A stretch of 64,000 nucleotides of DNA from Anthonomus grandis grandis (Eukaryota; Arthropoda; Insecta; Coleoptera; Curculionidae), in contig NC_065551.1 in NCBI RefSeq assembly GCF_022605725.1, forward strand, positions 22,816,001 through 22,880,000, written 5' to 3'. Numbering within the stretch: the stretch's first letter is position 1; the number at the start of each line of letters is the position of its first letter. Below the pieces are notes generated by a model. It was not told the origin of the DNA, made no database searches, and saw nothing but the letters and a program-made list of their open reading frames with translations. The translations under genes were made by a program, and so were the position numbers. Shown here one piece after another: positions 46,826 to 60,119 of this stretch.

Positions 46826-48052
46826 TTAACCTACGTACGGGTTATACGGTGGAGGATATGGTTGAGGAAAATATCCAGGATACGCCGCTGTAGGTGCCAC
46901 CACTGGTACCGATGCCGTCATGTATGTCGTTAATACTGTTGGTATTACTGTAGTCGAAAATACTGTCGTGTGTGCTGTCTTAGCCCCAAACGTTAACTTA
47001 AGCACCTTACTATTAGTTTGTGTAATAATGGTGCTTTGTGTTACAGGAGAGGAGGTGATTGTAAATTGAGGTTGCGGAGGGAACAACGGATTTACAGGCG
47101 GTTGTTGAGGGAACTGAGGCAGTTGGGGAATTTGAGGTATTTGTGGTAACTGAGGGTATTGTGGAATAGGTGGTTGAAAAGCTGGAGGGATCGTACTGGT
47201 GCCAAACTCATAATCTGTTTTTGTAAAGGTGCCTTTTACTTTTGAGATGGTGCTTAGAATCGTGTTATGGCCCTGTGTCACCGGAAGAACATGAGTCTCG
47301 TATAAAGTTTCCACTTTGATAACAGGTTTCGAGGTGGTGATTACTTGCCCCTGAGCAGCTGCCGGGTTAAGCAGCCTCAACAAAGCCAACTGCTGCAACT
47401 GTTCTTGGCTCAAACCTAAATCAGGCTTTTTCTGCACCCTTCTATTCTTCAGCTCCTTTTCGATCTTAGCCTTATCGGTTTCCGGCAACTTGAAATCAGT
47501 TCCGATATTAGCCAGGTCTAGGTCAGCAGGCAGCACCGCCCTCCTAGGTATTCCATCTTCATCCTGCTCATTGCTATCACCAAACTCCAATTCCAAGTGT
47601 AACTCTGACCCGGCCTCGTCCAATCGACTATTAAACTCATTAAGCGTCTTACTGGGGTTAAAATGATACGCCTCCATGGGGGGTAGTGTTTTCGTAGCAG
47701 TAACTACCCGAGTTATTAAGTACGTCTGCACTAAAGTGGAGATGGTGGTGTCGTTGACGCCGCGTATTACCGGCAAAATGTGAGTCTTGAGCATTGTCTG
47801 CGTCGTGCTGAATGTCTCTGTAAGTGTTTCGAGGGGCGGCGTCGCGACGTCCGATGCGAGATAAATGGGTGGTAATGTGGCGATGCTCGAATCTAAGTTG
47901 TTATCTTTCGCGTAGTTGTTAGTCGTAGCGAGGATGTTTTCGGTTAACGGCTCCGTAGGCGAGAGAGTTGGGGTCGGCTCCGGGTCCTTTTCCAGGCTCT
48001 TTTCGAACGTTGACGTCACGGTTATGTATCTGGTGTTTTTTACGTTGCCAGC
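46826..48052 (-). CDS. Thr/Pro-rich surface or matrix protein, last exon
   Basis: The exon opens at acceptor TTTTCAATTAG (AG at 48054-48053), phase 0, and runs 408 codons to TAA at 46828-46826. It begins AGNVKNTRYITVTSTFEKSL. Three related Thr/Ile/Val modules are visible: THILPVIRGVNDTTIST..VQTYLITRVV; ETHVLPVTQGHNTILSTISK; and LKLTFGAKTAHTTVFSTTVI. Between modules lie an acidic stretch (LHLELEFGDSNEQDEDG), a charged helix (DKAKIEKELKNRRVQKK), a Gln/Leu run, and a Pro/Gln repeat built on PQ(Y/L/I)PQ. The C-terminus is PYPPPYNPYVG. No transmembrane helix is seen. The wording resembles insect DUF4758-type proteins, an assignment from memory that needs a profile search. Coding bias is unlike the surrounding AT-rich DNA, confirming a real exon. 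Confidence 0.85.
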   Translation of the reverse strand, partial: AGNVKNTRYITVTSTFEKSLEKDPEPTPTLSPTEPLTENILATTNNYAKDNNLDSSIATLPPIYLASDVATPPLETLTETFSTTQTMLKTHILPVIRGVNDTTISTLVQTYLITRVVTATKTLPPMEAYHFNPSKTLNEFNSRLDEAGSELHLELEFGDSNEQDEDGIPRRAVLPADLDLANIGTDFKLPETDKAKIEKELKNRRVQKKPDLGLSQEQLQQLALLRLLNPAAAQGQVITTSKPVIKVETLYETHVLPVTQGHNTILSTISKVKGTFTKTDYEFGTSTIPPAFQPPIPQYPQLPQIPQIPQLPQFPQQPPVNPLFPPQPQFTITSSPVTQSTIITQTNSKVLKLTFGAKTAHTTVFSTTVIPTVLTTYMTASVPVVAPTAAYPGYFPQPYPPPYNPYVG

Positions 48053-49410
48053 CTAATTGAAAAATAAAAATGAAATTAGTTGAGAAGTCCATGTTTTGTT
48101 ATTATATTCTATAAATTAACTTTTCGTAATTAAGATGATGCAAAAAAGGTTTTTTGAGATAAATAAAAAAGTATATAGCTCTCTAAAAATTTGCAATCAA
48201 AACATTCAAACAAAAATATTAAGCTAGATATTGCTCTAACAAATAAAAATAATTGCAACTTCTTATTATTTTCGGAGTACTGGCAGCAATTTTTCCAGCT
48301 GCAGGAAATTCAATTGTCTAATTTAAGTTTATGTAGTAGTTTTTGTAGAAAAAGTTTTTCAAACACGGTGGTGTAGTAATATGCAAAAATAATAATTTTA
48401 GAGAAAATTTAAAAATTTTAGATCTATGTAAGTCCTTTTTGTGTAAAACAATAAAAATTATATATCAAACATAATTTGAAAAATAATTTATTTTTAAGAA
48501 AACTAATATTCGATAATTTAAAAATTGTTTTGTTTTAATTATCCTGCAGTTCCTTTATTTTTAATTTAAATTAAAAGTTTTTAAAATAAGTTTTGGCATG
48601 CATTTATTTTGTGATTAAAATTTCTGAGCAACATCCCTAGAAAACAAAATTTGTAGAAATTATCATTTCTATATGCCATATCGTATTTTTATCTTTATCA
48701 ATATCGTATTTCATGGCTTTTTCGAGAATGTATGTAGCTAAATGAGAAAAAAATTAAAATTTGTTAAAAAAAATCATAACAAACTTAATCTTAAACCACA
48801 ATAATCATAAAAATATTATTATAATAGTGCTAACTAAATATTTTATAATATTTTTAAATAAAATAAAAAAAATAAATGATACTATTTAGAAAGTGAAAAA
48901 GTTATCAATAAAAGAAAAGAATTAGTTCAATCCAGATACTGGGAGATAATTTTAGATGTCCAATGTCCAATGGATCCAAAATTAGTCCAATCATTATCCA
49001 GTACGTCCAAATAGAAAAATGGATTACTAGTATAGGACAATGATGTTTATTCTTAATTCCTACTATCCGAAATTAGAAATACGGGTTTCTATAGAAAGTG
49101 ATATAATAAATAATTTTGCAATGGTGGATGGTTTTCTGCCAGTGGCTAAAGTCATTTGAAACAAATACTTTTTTGTAAGGATTTTCGACATTTTTCATGT
49201 TTCTGTTTTAGCAGAGACATGAAATAGACCCATGATTGATTTAATTTATTGTTAGTGCAACAAAACTAAATATGCAAGTAAAAATAAATGTTTCAAAAAT
49301 CGTCCTTGTTTTTTTATTAGTTGATACACGAGTTGAACACCCTTACAAAAAACATCAATATTTCCGAAAAAGAAATAAAAGCTAAACTACCCAATTACAA
49401 ATTAACAGTA

Positions 49411-49502
<92 letters not shown>
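49411..49502. repeat. AAT trinucleotide microsatellite
   Basis: About 30 uninterrupted AAT units. The poly-Asn frame through it is not a gene. Confidence 0.97.
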
Positions 49503-49503
<1 letters not shown>

Positions 49504-49779
49504 CGACTTTTATTTGCAAAAATTCTTTACATAATATTTGTATTATATATATTTATTTATGTTTCTTAACCTATCAGTCGGCGAAGTCTAGCCTAGGGCT
49601 ATTCAAACTCAACCCTCTAACAGATTTCATTAAATTCTAAATAACACACATGTGCCAAATAATTATGCACTTGAAACGCACTTTAAATAATGTAGTCTTA
49701 ACTTATAGTTAACAGTAATTAAAGCAAAAAAATGTACAAAAAAGGAAATATAAAGGAACCTGAACATTTTTCCGTAATA

Positions 49780-52260
49780 TACCCAACAAAAATAAATAAA
49801 TAAACAATAACTTCAAAAAGAAATAGTCACTTTACTGAACAAATTTCACGCTCTGGGCAGCAGGCGACAGACTAGCGGTGGGTCAAATTATAGTCCTGCA
49901 CTTGCTCACTCATTATTATAGACTTTAACACAGATTTAAATTTTTTTGTTGTAAATACTTTCATATAATCGGGCAAAAAATTATAAAGATGAACAGTTAG
50001 GAATCACGAACTTTTATGTTTCATTTCTAGTATTTTTAGAGTGTACACTGTCATTGGTCTTGATTTTTTCTATGAAACACGTTGAAATATATTTGCGTTT
50101 ATGAAAAAAAATTCCAAGATTTAGTTTCATTAATTTTATAAGATATGCTATCATATTTTCCAATATTAAATATTAAACGGCAACACAATGTTTTGGATTT
50201 TTTGTATTCGAAACTTGTCATACTGTCCGAGGCACGGGCCATAAACTATGTCTGCATAATTAAAGTGAGAAAAAACAAGGGTTTCACATAGCTTTATTTT
50301 TAATGCGACGCTTAAAATTTGACGACTATTATATAATTGTTTTAATGAAATATATGCTTTTTGAATAAGGTTTTTAATATGGCTTTCAAAATTTAATTCA
50401 GTATCTATTATTACCCTTAAATTACGTGCTTCTTCGCAGAATTCAAGCTTTTCACCATTTATTTTTATATTACTAACAACTGAAAATATATTTTTACTTT
50501 TTTTTCGGCCGAAAAACATAAGCTTAGACTTTGATAAATTAAGTTTTAAAGAGCGTTCTTGTGAAATATTTGTTATTATTTGAAGATCCCTGTTTATGTT
50601 TTCTATTGTTTGGTTATGATTTTTAATATTAAAATTACAATAAAGCTGATTGTCGTCAGCGAACGCTTGAACTTTACAACACTGAGGAGATCTTAAGACG
50701 TCAGCAGTGTAAATGATAACTAAAGTGGACCCAATATTGGCCCCTGTGGCACTCCGGATAACACCCTACACTCCTCTGAATACTCTTCCCCCACTTTAAC
50801 TCGCTGTGTTCTGTTTGAAATGTATGCTGTCATAAGAGCCAGAGCGTCAGCACTGAATCCATAATATTTTAGCTTGGCGATTAGAAGTTCGTGATTAGTC
50901 GTATCGAAGGCCTTTGAGTAGTCCAAAAGTATTAGAACGCTCTCTAAACCTTCATTATAAGCTTGAATAATATCATGTGTAACAACTGCCAAAGCTCCAA
51001 CCGTCGAGTGTGGTTTTCGAAAACCATTTTGGAAGTCTGGGATAATCGCATTTAAATTAAAGTAATTATAGATTTGCTGATGTAATATTTTTTCCCAAAT
51101 TTTTGACATAGCCGCTAAAATAGATATAATTGTTAAATCATTATATGTAGTAGGATTTTTTATTTTTTGGTAAAGGCAAACCTACACTATTTTTCCAAGA
51201 AGTTGGAAAATAACTCTGTTCAATACAATAATTTACAATATTTATAATAAAAGGATCTATGAAAGGGCACTATTACACTGTTTAATCATATTGGCTGTTA
51301 TGTTTGTTTGCTGTCCCAATTATAAGACTTAATTTTAATCAGTTTAATGAAAGCTAGATATTATAAATGGTCATATTTAGCTTAAATACAGTTCAAGTTA
51401 CTAATTACGAAACAAAACTATTTTAAGAGACCAAATTCTACAAATTCTAAATAAGATAATAAAAATGTGCAGTAAGTTAGTTCCCAAAACTTCAATTCCA
51501 TTAGAGTCTTAATGTTCTTTCGATAGACGAGTGCATAGCATAGTTGGTATAATGATGAGGCAAAGAAAACAATCGATTTATCCTTAAATTGTGCTATGGA
51601 ATATGACATGAAATTTTATTAAGTAGCTCGGGACAAACCAAAAGTTTATTAATAAACATTAAATTAATAATACTGCGTCTTTGAAGTAATGCATATTCAA
51701 CAAGTTCATTACTTACGTTATAACAAAGGTCAATCAGGAATTGGAAAAGTTTGTAAAGACAAAATCGGAAAAAACTGCTTTAAACTCTTTCCAGTACTAT
51801 ATAATTATTAATGTACACACGCGATTAAATAATTGATCTATACTCCAAGAAAGAGGCAACAAGTGACATGTACAAACTTTTGCAAGTTTCATTCGACAAG
51901 TTTTTATTATTACGAAAAGCAAAAGAACAAAAAACCTGCTTTAGCTGCTGCTAGATGCTTTAGTCATAATAGTATTCACATGAGTACTAAAATAGTACAT
52001 ACAAAAGGATACATTATCAATAGTATTAGGTACAGATTGGATATATACCCCAATTACGAAACTAGTCTCACCTACATTACAAGCTGAAAACAATTGCTCA
52101 AAAGAGTCGTACTCTAATCTAAGTTTTTTGGCACTTATAAAGTTTCTAAGGTAAATTAATATATCTCCACCCTTGCATTTATTGCTTCTAAGGGATAAGC
52201 TATCATAGTGAAGCAAATTTAAAAATTTCATAGCCAATTTAGCATCAGAAAAATAATCAG
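49780..52260 (-). mobile_element. Non-LTR retrotransposon (LINE), 5'-truncated and decayed
   Basis: On the minus strand the order is as in CR1/Jockey-group ORF2. An endonuclease-domain piece comes first (52240-51945; GGDILIYLRNFISAKKLRLE, VGETSFVIGVYI), then a degraded link (51940-51280). The reverse transcriptase follows (51280-50166): YFPTSWKNS, MSKIWEKILHQQIYNYF, LILLDYSKAFDTTNHELLIA (first Asp), SGVPQGPILGPL, a frame break at 50720, QAFADDNQLYCNF (FADD box, about 50660), LRVIIDTELNFESHI and HFNYADIVYG. The C-terminal tail is followed by A/T-rich repeats (AATAAATAAATAAA near 49790) that look like the 3' end. The element would copy itself by target-primed reverse transcription; stops make it dead. 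Confidence 0.85.
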
Positions 52261-52714
52261 AAAGCTAACTCTTAACAAATATTAAGATATCATAATTAAA
52301 ATATATAATATTTATATTTGATTCTTAGAAGTTTGGTACGAAAGCTACCTACAAGAAAACAAAAATATTAACTTGCCAGCCAAAAAGCCTTGTAACAATA
52401 TAATATCGTGTATTAAAAAAGTTCCGAAATTTTTTAACAATTCGTAAACGCGTCCTTTTATCAAAAAATATTACTTATTTATTTTGCACATATAGGAGGC
52501 ATTACAATAGTAGTAAAAACCAAAGTTAATTTTTTTTCAATGGAATGGTACAATTTTTAAAATTGCCGGCTTAACGCAAAATGCGAACACAAGTTCCTGT
52601 AATTTATGCTATGCCTAACTTTAACAGTGAAAAGAGACTTATTGGAGAGTTTATTATAAACTAGATATGCAAAAACTAACCCATAAAAAAATGATACAAA
52701 AAACTATTTAAACA

Positions 52715-53270
52715 CTACACCTCATTAATGAAATGTTGAAAATGACCGCCTTGAATGGTTTGACAATGTACCAAACTGTAGTAAAAAGCGGTTGCTATGT
52801 TTTCTGAAATATCGGAAGTTATCAATTTACATTTTGCTCTAATTTTGCCTTGTACTGTACGTTTTCATTTTTCAGCTTTATCGCATAAACTTGCTTCCAG
52901 AAAAAATAGTCAAGAGGCTTTTAGTCAAGGCTTTTTGCTGATTATCCAATTTCTTCTCTCCTGCCAATTCAACGATTTGGAAAAGTCGTATTCGTAGTAT
53001 CGTAAAGAATCTTCTTACACTAACTACAAAAAAGGCAGAAGCGCCTTTTTATTAAAACCATATTCATTGAAAATTAGCATTAATAAGTCTTTTTATGTCG
53101 ATAATAACTTCCTCCTGTCTGATTTTCTAGTAAATTATTTTTAATAAAAATTGAACCTTTTATCTTATTAAAAAATAAACCTGCCCAAATATTTACCTTT
53201 TCAGGATACTGGGTATGCATTTCACGCATCTAGTGCGGATTTTCTTTTGATCAATATCGACAATTTATCA
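52715..53270 (-). pseudogene. Tc1/mariner-superfamily transposase fragment
   Basis: Minus-strand frames give NPH-stop-MREMHTQYPEKVN and IWAGLFFNKIKGSIFI (53265-53180), the region after the first catalytic Asp. A badly degraded middle (LRYYEYDF, WQERRNW) follows, and then the well-preserved C-terminus CKLITSDISENIATAFYYS and TIQGGHFQHFINEV (52840-52715). This wording (CRLITPE...R..F..RL..C....G.HFEHL) belongs to the same broad DD41D/DUF4817 group as the copies at 41.8 and 43.95 kb, but is a distinct lineage. Both remaining catalytic Asp positions are lost. It lies inside an intron of the host gene, same strand. Inverted repeats were not found. Confidence 0.75.
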
Positions 53271-56200
53271 ATTCAGAAAAAACAATGTTTATTAGATATT
53301 AATTTCCTTCACATTTTTGTATCATGAAGACAGGAGGTTCCTTCCTATCTGATATCCTAATGCCTTTTGTGATTCGGGGCTTTTGTTTTTTCGCCCTTGT
53401 TTCATTTAATTTTATGTGAAGTGCTAAATTGAGCTTTTTACATATAAGGTTATAAAAAATTGATCTGAAGACAGATACAAATCTTGCTAATTTGCACTAC
53501 GGCATAACCGATTAAACTTTGATTTCAAGTTTACTGTATCATAAGTTCTATCAGAATTTCCATTTATTGTTTTTTTTTTAAATTTACACCTAACCCAACG
53601 GAGTATATCAAAGAAGAGGGGTCTTCTGATTTAAAATAAGTTGCATACTTGAAATAAGCATCAACAAAATTAATTTCATCAAAATATTACAGCATAATTA
53701 AATTCAAATACATAATAATCAAATATATAATTAAATTCATCATATTTAAACTTTGAACTTCACTAAAGTCCTTTTGAGTATTTGGTGTTATTGTGGTTTT
53801 TGGATTATGGTATTTTCAATAAGTTATATAGATTATATTTTTTTCTTTTTTTAGCTATTAGTAAATACAAATAATAACACTCGCTGTATAATGCAAACAA
53901 AAAAAAATAAATATTATTATTTATGTTTTTATAATGTTTTTTTTTTTAATTACATGCACAACTTAAATGACTAAGGAATATTTTTTTAGTAAAAAAATAT
54001 TAAAAAACGTTAACATATTTCATATAAAGATAATCTCAGCTTTATAAAGTTATTTAATATTATAAAAATTCCTGTCATTTACACCATATTTGTTAAGACC
54101 ACTTTATCTAGATACATTTGTCAAATATCGAATTTTTAAAATCGCTTCTGTTCTTTTTGGCGCTTATATTGTCAAACAAAGAATGTTTAAAAAGCCAACA
54201 TTGTAATTTTAATCATTTCGTTTTAACATTTATATTTTTTTTATAGTTTTACACTTTTGTTCTATTAAAGAGAAACCGTGGGTTTTATTAGGATGAATCT
54301 TGCAAAAACTTCATTGTTTATACTATTGACTATTATATTTAATTTCTGTCTTACTACTATCAGTCTTAGTAGAAGTATAAAAGGGTTTATAAGAATAAAG
54401 AGTTACTAAATCTTTCTGTATAATGTAAAGAATAAAAACTAAATATTACTATATACATATATATTTTTTTGAAAACATAATGCATAAAAAAAAATAAATA
54501 AAATACGTTAATATATTTTCATAATTAAACTGAATCCAGCTGTATATAAGGAATATTTCTATTCGAAGAAGATTCTTTGAAATCACATTATCCAAAAAAA
54601 AAAAACGCTGCAAATTTCCTTTTAGATATATTTTACTTTTGAAATGACTCTTATTCGCTGTTGCGTTCATATCGTCAGACAAAGGAATGTTTAAAAGGCC
54701 GCATTTTAACCTTTTTATATTATTTTCTCTTATTTATTCTGAATTATTCAAATTTTTTGACAGGCTTAGGCGTTTATATTATTTGAGCAAAAACTTGAAT
54801 TTCATTTAAATTAAATCTGCGAGATGGTGTGTATTTTTAGTCTTTTTTATATTATCACTGTTTCGAAAGGTCATCTTTTGGAGAGCAAAATTAGCACAAT
54901 TATTTATTTAAAAAAAAAACGCGCGTTAATATAAAAATTATTTTTTGACTATATTTTGCAGTCCCTAAAGAACTTTATTTTTCGATAATCTATCATGCCA
55001 AATATTAAAAAAAATTGTGCCTTAAAATAATGAAAGTATTTGAATATTTACGAATCACTATAAATTTAATTTGAAATCGCAATATTTATTAAAACTTTCT
55101 TACAATAGTGTTGTCTTTATTATTATCACTTTAAATAAAATAAAACCTATTTTATTATTTTATAAAACAGTTTTTATATTATTCAGAAAAATAAAAGTTA
55201 TATATTATATTTGAAGAAGGTAGTTTCCATATTTATAATTTTTTAAATAAATTATATTTTTCTTGTAGTTTTTAATAATCAACTTTGGTTTTTTATTTGT
55301 GTTTTATTTTTATTAAGACCATATTTTTATCAGCTAATAATGTTTCACTAAATTTAAAAAAGGTCTAACCGATAGTGACAAAACCAAACATTATTTTCAT
55401 TGCAAATATAATAATCTTATTTGCAAAAAAAAATGCACAATACTATTTAAATTTAAGTGCTTTTTTTCTTAATTTCTGAGGTTGTACTACATGCATAACT
55501 GTTTAGGATACATTAAAAGAGCGAGACATTTAATAATAATAACAGAGATATTTTATTATTAAAAGTATACAAATATGTAGTAAGTGAGAAAGCTTTAAAG
55601 TAAAGGTACTTAATTCGTAGGCAATATAAAAAACAAATAGTTAAGGAAATAAAGCACTTTTCTTTTTGTGTTCGGCTTTGGCATGGCATTTTGCTCTTTT
55701 TTAATATTAAAGCAAAATTGATTACAGCTGTTATAAACTTTCTGAATAAAAAACTCAAGGATTTTAAGATATGCAATATAAGATGCTTAAATTGCTTCTA
55801 AATGCCCAAGAAATATTTCAAGGTACCATGTTAGGTACAACTTTTATTGTGATAAATCAGGACAAAATTTTAAAGAAGCATACGCCTTTTAATATTCATA
55901 ATAATATTGTTTATATATATTGAAAAGAAATTATATTGAATTTCATAAAAGCTATCCATATTTTTTATATACAAATGTAAGAGCAATAAAATTCTTACGT
56001 AAACATAAAAAATGGGTTTATTAAACGACATATCTTTGGAAAAAAGACTTTCTAAACGCTCTCCGAAAAATTTAATTTCACGTCTCTTTGTCATCCAGGA
56101 AATCGAAAATTTAATTCACCGCCTCATTTCAAATCTCTGCCTCCCATGTCCCAGGTAATACGATAAAATAGCTATTATAGAGTGTAGAAGGAACCGCCTG

Positions 56201-56440
56201 AAATATATGACTTTATTAAAACTCGAGGCAAAAATAATTTCGTCTGGAATTTTATCTTGTCAAGTAGATGGAAACAGTAACATACTCTTCGAATAAAATT
56301 TCTTCAAGACGTGCTTTAGAGATATTAAAATTACACTTCAATTACCTCACGAGAAGTTAAATCCGAGCCGAGTAAAGAAAAATAAATAATAAAAAGATAT
56401 TTAATTTAAAAAATTGACTTCATACATTATAACGACTTAC

Positions 56441-56834
56441 CTGGAAAGTGTACGGTGATTTGATCGTAGCAATTTCGTAATAGATATCCTTGAAGTCGGG
56501 CGGAGTTGATATTTCGACCTTTAGGGTTTCCAGGGGTAACTGAGGACTATCCAGTTTATTCTCAGTGGCACTGTCATCATCTATAATCGTTGCAATTGAC
56601 TCTGAACCTTCGAGACTATCGACATCATCTGATCTGGCTTGGGGAGTAGCAACCTCATTGTTTTGCTGTTGTTGCTGTTGATGGTTATTATTGCCACTTC
56701 CCTCCGGCTTACCACTAAGTAACTTTTCAGCATGTTCACTTGTACTATTTGTATTACTTTCTTCGTCCTCAGGTTGTTTGCGTATTGACACGCGCGGTCT
56801 TGGAGTGGTTTTATATTGCCATCTACCTGGAGTT
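56441..56834 (-). CDS. Thr/Pro-rich protein, second-to-last exon
   Basis: The acceptor TTTTTAG (AG at 56836-56835) and donor TTCCAG/GTAAGT (after 56441) bound 394 bp. One base completes an Arg codon started in the previous exon, then come 131 codons: TPGRWQYKTTPRPRVSIRKQ, an acidic Ser/Asn stretch, a Gln run (NNHQQQQQQNN), another acidic stretch (SIATIIDDDSATENKLDS) and PDFKDIYYEIATIKSPYTFQ. It ends in phase 0, matching the phase-0 start of the last exon, so the junction reads SPYTFQ-AGNVKNTRYITVT. GRWQYKTTP.PRV.I looks conserved and may be a functional linker. The low-complexity middle suggests a disordered extracellular or secreted segment. No signal peptide or membrane helix is present here. 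Confidence 0.82.
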
Positions 56835-59309
56835 CTAAAAATAATAAAAGAAACTGTTTAAACTTTTAATGAGAATCTTTTTCATAATATGAAAGAAAAA
56901 ACTAATTCTAAATATGTTGCCCTTTTGTTTTCGCCCTCTTACATTATCCAGTCAACGTATAACCGTCCGATTAGTTGATTTCAAACCGAAAACAAAGAAA
57001 TGAGGTGCTTATGCGGAGCACAGGACAAGATTTTACATTTTACGCTTGACTCCCATATACCCCTGAATAGTTTTATTCTATATATAGCTCCCAGTAGTTT
57101 ATCTTCCAACAGACGCCCTAATCCCAGTTGTCGAAGTGTGAATTTAGGACACATATATCGGACATTCAAATAGGTTTACGCCGGAATGCCTCCATTCAAC
57201 TGCCTCATGAATTAAGCGTTTGCGTTCCGGAATAATATTAATCAATAATCTGAAAGGGTTAATGTCTCGTCAGTTTGCGTAACTTGGACACCGAATTATA
57301 TCTATGTAAGTCTGCTGATGTGTATGAATTTTGGTATTTTTAACGGCTTAAATAACTTACAATTGACGTTTTTTTATTTAGTTGTAAGCTTTATCCTGCA
57401 AAATTAGAATGCTAAATATTAACTTTTTACTAATTTTATCATCTTCAGAAATATTGCATAACTTAAACGAATAGGATTTCCTTTTATTATTAAAAATTGA
57501 GGGGAAAACTTTAATATGTTTTCCTGTTAAAGCTGATATCAGCTTTATAAAATTCCTTGAAACAAGGAATATTTCTATTCAAACAAGCTTCTTTAGAATC
57601 ACTTTGTCCGAATAAACGCAGCAAATTTCCTTTTTGAAACATTTTAGTTCTAAAATAGCTTTTGTTCTTTGCTGCGTTTGTATCGTCGGGAAAAGAAATA
57701 TTTAAAAGACCACATTGTAACCTTTGTATAATTTTTTGTCTGATTTATTTTAAATTATTCATGTTCTTTTATAGGTTTGAGCATTTGTACTAATTTAGAG
57801 AAAACCTGATTATTAATAACATTGAACCTGCGGCAACTTCATAATGTGTTGTACTATTTTTTTATTTTACTTCCATTATTATTGTTTTTTAGTTAAAGCA
57901 TAAAATGGTTAATATTTTGGGATTTAAAAATTCCAACCAAATCATCCAGACGATATATATATATTGGTGTATAAATTGTTTTTAACTAGGGTATTTGTTT
58001 TCAGTGAGTAATTTAAAATGTGATTTTAATTGTTTTAATCATTAGTGATTGCAAATATTAAATTATTAAGCATAGGGAAACGATGCATATTGAATATAAG
58101 TAAATACATATTTTTAAGAGATAATGCATAATTTAAATGACTACGATAATATTTGAATCAAATATCAATAAAATACTTTGATATATTTTCATAATAAAGA
58201 TTATCAGCCTTATGAATTATCTTTAAATAAGGAACAATTCTGTTTAAAAAAGCTTCTTTGAGACGACGTTATTCAATAAACGCTTCAAATTTTTAAGTAG
58301 AATATTTCGATGAGTCAAATAAACTAAAATATCTAATTATTTTTTTCTTAATATTAGTTTATATTCTTCTTTGACATGCTGCAATTTAAATATTATAAAT
58401 ACAATTTTTAATAATATAATATTTAAAAAAAATATATGAATTGCTTAATTGGTTACGATTTTCCCTACTAATTTAATTTTTTTTTTAAGTGCGTTAATAT
58501 ATGTTCATATTAAAGTTGGGTTATCTTTATGTAACGAATATTTCTATTTAAACATTTCTGTAAAACCACTTTGTTCAAATAAACGCTGCAAATTTCCCTT
58601 TTGAAATATTTTACTTCTAAAATGGCTTTTATTCTCTGTTGCGTTCGTATCGTCAGACAAAGAAATGTTTAAAAGGCCACATTGTAACCTTTTTATTATT
58701 TTTCCTGATATATTCTAATATATTCATATTTTTTGACAGGCTTAGGCTTTTGTACAATTTGAGAGAAAACCTGAATTTTATTTAAATGTAACCTGTGAGA
58801 ATTAAATGGTGTGTATTGTTAGTTTTTTCTTTTTTCTAATTCATTGTTCATATTTTCCTGTAGGACCTAAAAAGGTTAATTTCTCATAAGCTTATATTAT
58901 TTGAACAACCAATACTAGCTGCAAATTTTGCTAAAGTTTGAATACCTATATCGACTGCTTACGTTTAGAGTACTTTTCGTGATTATAACTATCATAATTA
59001 AAATTAGCTACTAAAGGTAAACTTTTTACTTTGCGTCCCATATGTTAAGAAATCCAAGGACATATTAGTGCTGTCTTGCAGAGGTGCTATTTGCGTATGC
59101 GTTTGCTCTATGCTAACAAACATATTTTAAATTTTAAGACAAGAATAAAAACTTTTGTATTATCATTTACTATCCTTGTCTTGATAAAAAATAACCCAGC
59201 AGAAACTGAAACGTGTACAAAATACGTGTTGTCGATTTGTGTGTAATTTAAAAAAATTTGATCATGTGTCCATATACATCTATCGATGGCAATGGCTAAA
59301 AATGTAATT

Positions 59310-59780
59310 TCTTTTTAAGTTTCATTTTCTTACATTTATGTATCGGCTCTATAAAAACCAAAAGCCAAAATTTAATCTGTTAGAGAAATTAGTTCCAAGA
59401 AATGCGAATTATGATAGAGATATAAGACATAAGACTCTTACATTGCCACACCATAGCACAGCTCTTTTCTCACGTAGTTATACTTATATTGCCGTAACAA
59501 TTTATAATCGATTTAGACCTAATTTTTCATTTCCAATATCTCGCTTTAAAAATTATTATAAAAGTTTGTTATTGGAGGAACAATTGCACAATTAATTTTG
59601 TTTTCTGCGGATTTACAAATGTATTTAATTTTTTTTTTTTCTCAATTTGTTCTTTGGTTAATTTTTATATTACTATTACTGCTTGTTTGTCAAAACATTT
59701 GTAATTATAATTATTATTAGAGATAAGAGATAAAAGTAGCTTTAGCTGATCTTCGCCTTTTTGAGCAAATGTAATGTAAT
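59310..59780 (+). mobile_element. LINE 3' end fragment
   Basis: A plus-strand frame (59338-59595) reads RDIRHKTLTLPHHSTALFSR then SYTYIAVTIYNRFRPNFSF and ISRFKNYYKSLLLEEQLHN-stop. This is the C-terminal end of a CR1/Jockey-group ORF2 (pattern TRxxxxxxxPxxxxxxxxxSFxxxxxxxYNxLPxxI...FK..LK..L). A T-rich 3' untranslated stretch follows, ending AAATGTAATGTAATGTGAA near 59780, a typical pentanucleotide-type LINE tail. It is truncated at the 5' side and lies antisense to the host gene inside its intron. The frame itself is open, so the insertion may be younger than the other LINE remnants. Confidence 0.75.
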
Positions 59781-60049
59781 GTGAATTTAATACCAAGTGA
59801 AGAATCATTATTTATTATTATTTAAATAAGGCATAACTTAAGTCGATATTGCTTCACTTTTATTAAGAGCCAAGAAGTTACTGAGAACCATATATTATTA
59901 TATAGTCTTTTATTTCAACTATTTCGTTATTACACGTTATACTATAAACATATTAACATTATATCAGTTAATCTAATTTAAACACTAAATTTTAATCTAA
60001 GGTTACCTATCTTAGCTGTTTCAGAAGATCTAATTTTTTTTTATTAAGC

Positions 60050-60119
60050 CACTAGTAATTTTCGCTCTTTTGGACCACTCGGCATGTGTTTCAATAATTT
60101 TTTTTTAAAATCACTAGTG
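60050..60119. repeat. Paired CACTAGT motif, locus 2
   Basis: CACTAGTA at 60050 and CACTAGTG at 60112 are in inverted relation (CACTAGTAATTTT against CACTAGTGATTTT read inward). The right copy continues CGCAAAAAAACCGG, matching CGTAAAAATACTGG at locus 1 (6059). Confidence 0.4.

Larger units (their letters stand above)
48053..56440 (-). other. Intron (8.4 kb) of the Thr/Pro-rich gene
   Basis: Bounded by donor GTAAGT (56440-56435) and acceptor AG (48054-48053). It contains an AAT microsatellite, a decayed LINE, a decayed DD41D-type transposase and the first copies of a clustered ~0.5-kb repeat. 48060-49400 and 55000-56400 hold nothing recognisable beyond AT-rich DNA and a few TAGTCCAA-type short repeats near 48955-49010. 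Confidence 0.8.

Noticed and set aside
49321..49569. 82-codon frame with poly-Asn
   Set aside because: Created by the AAT microsatellite.
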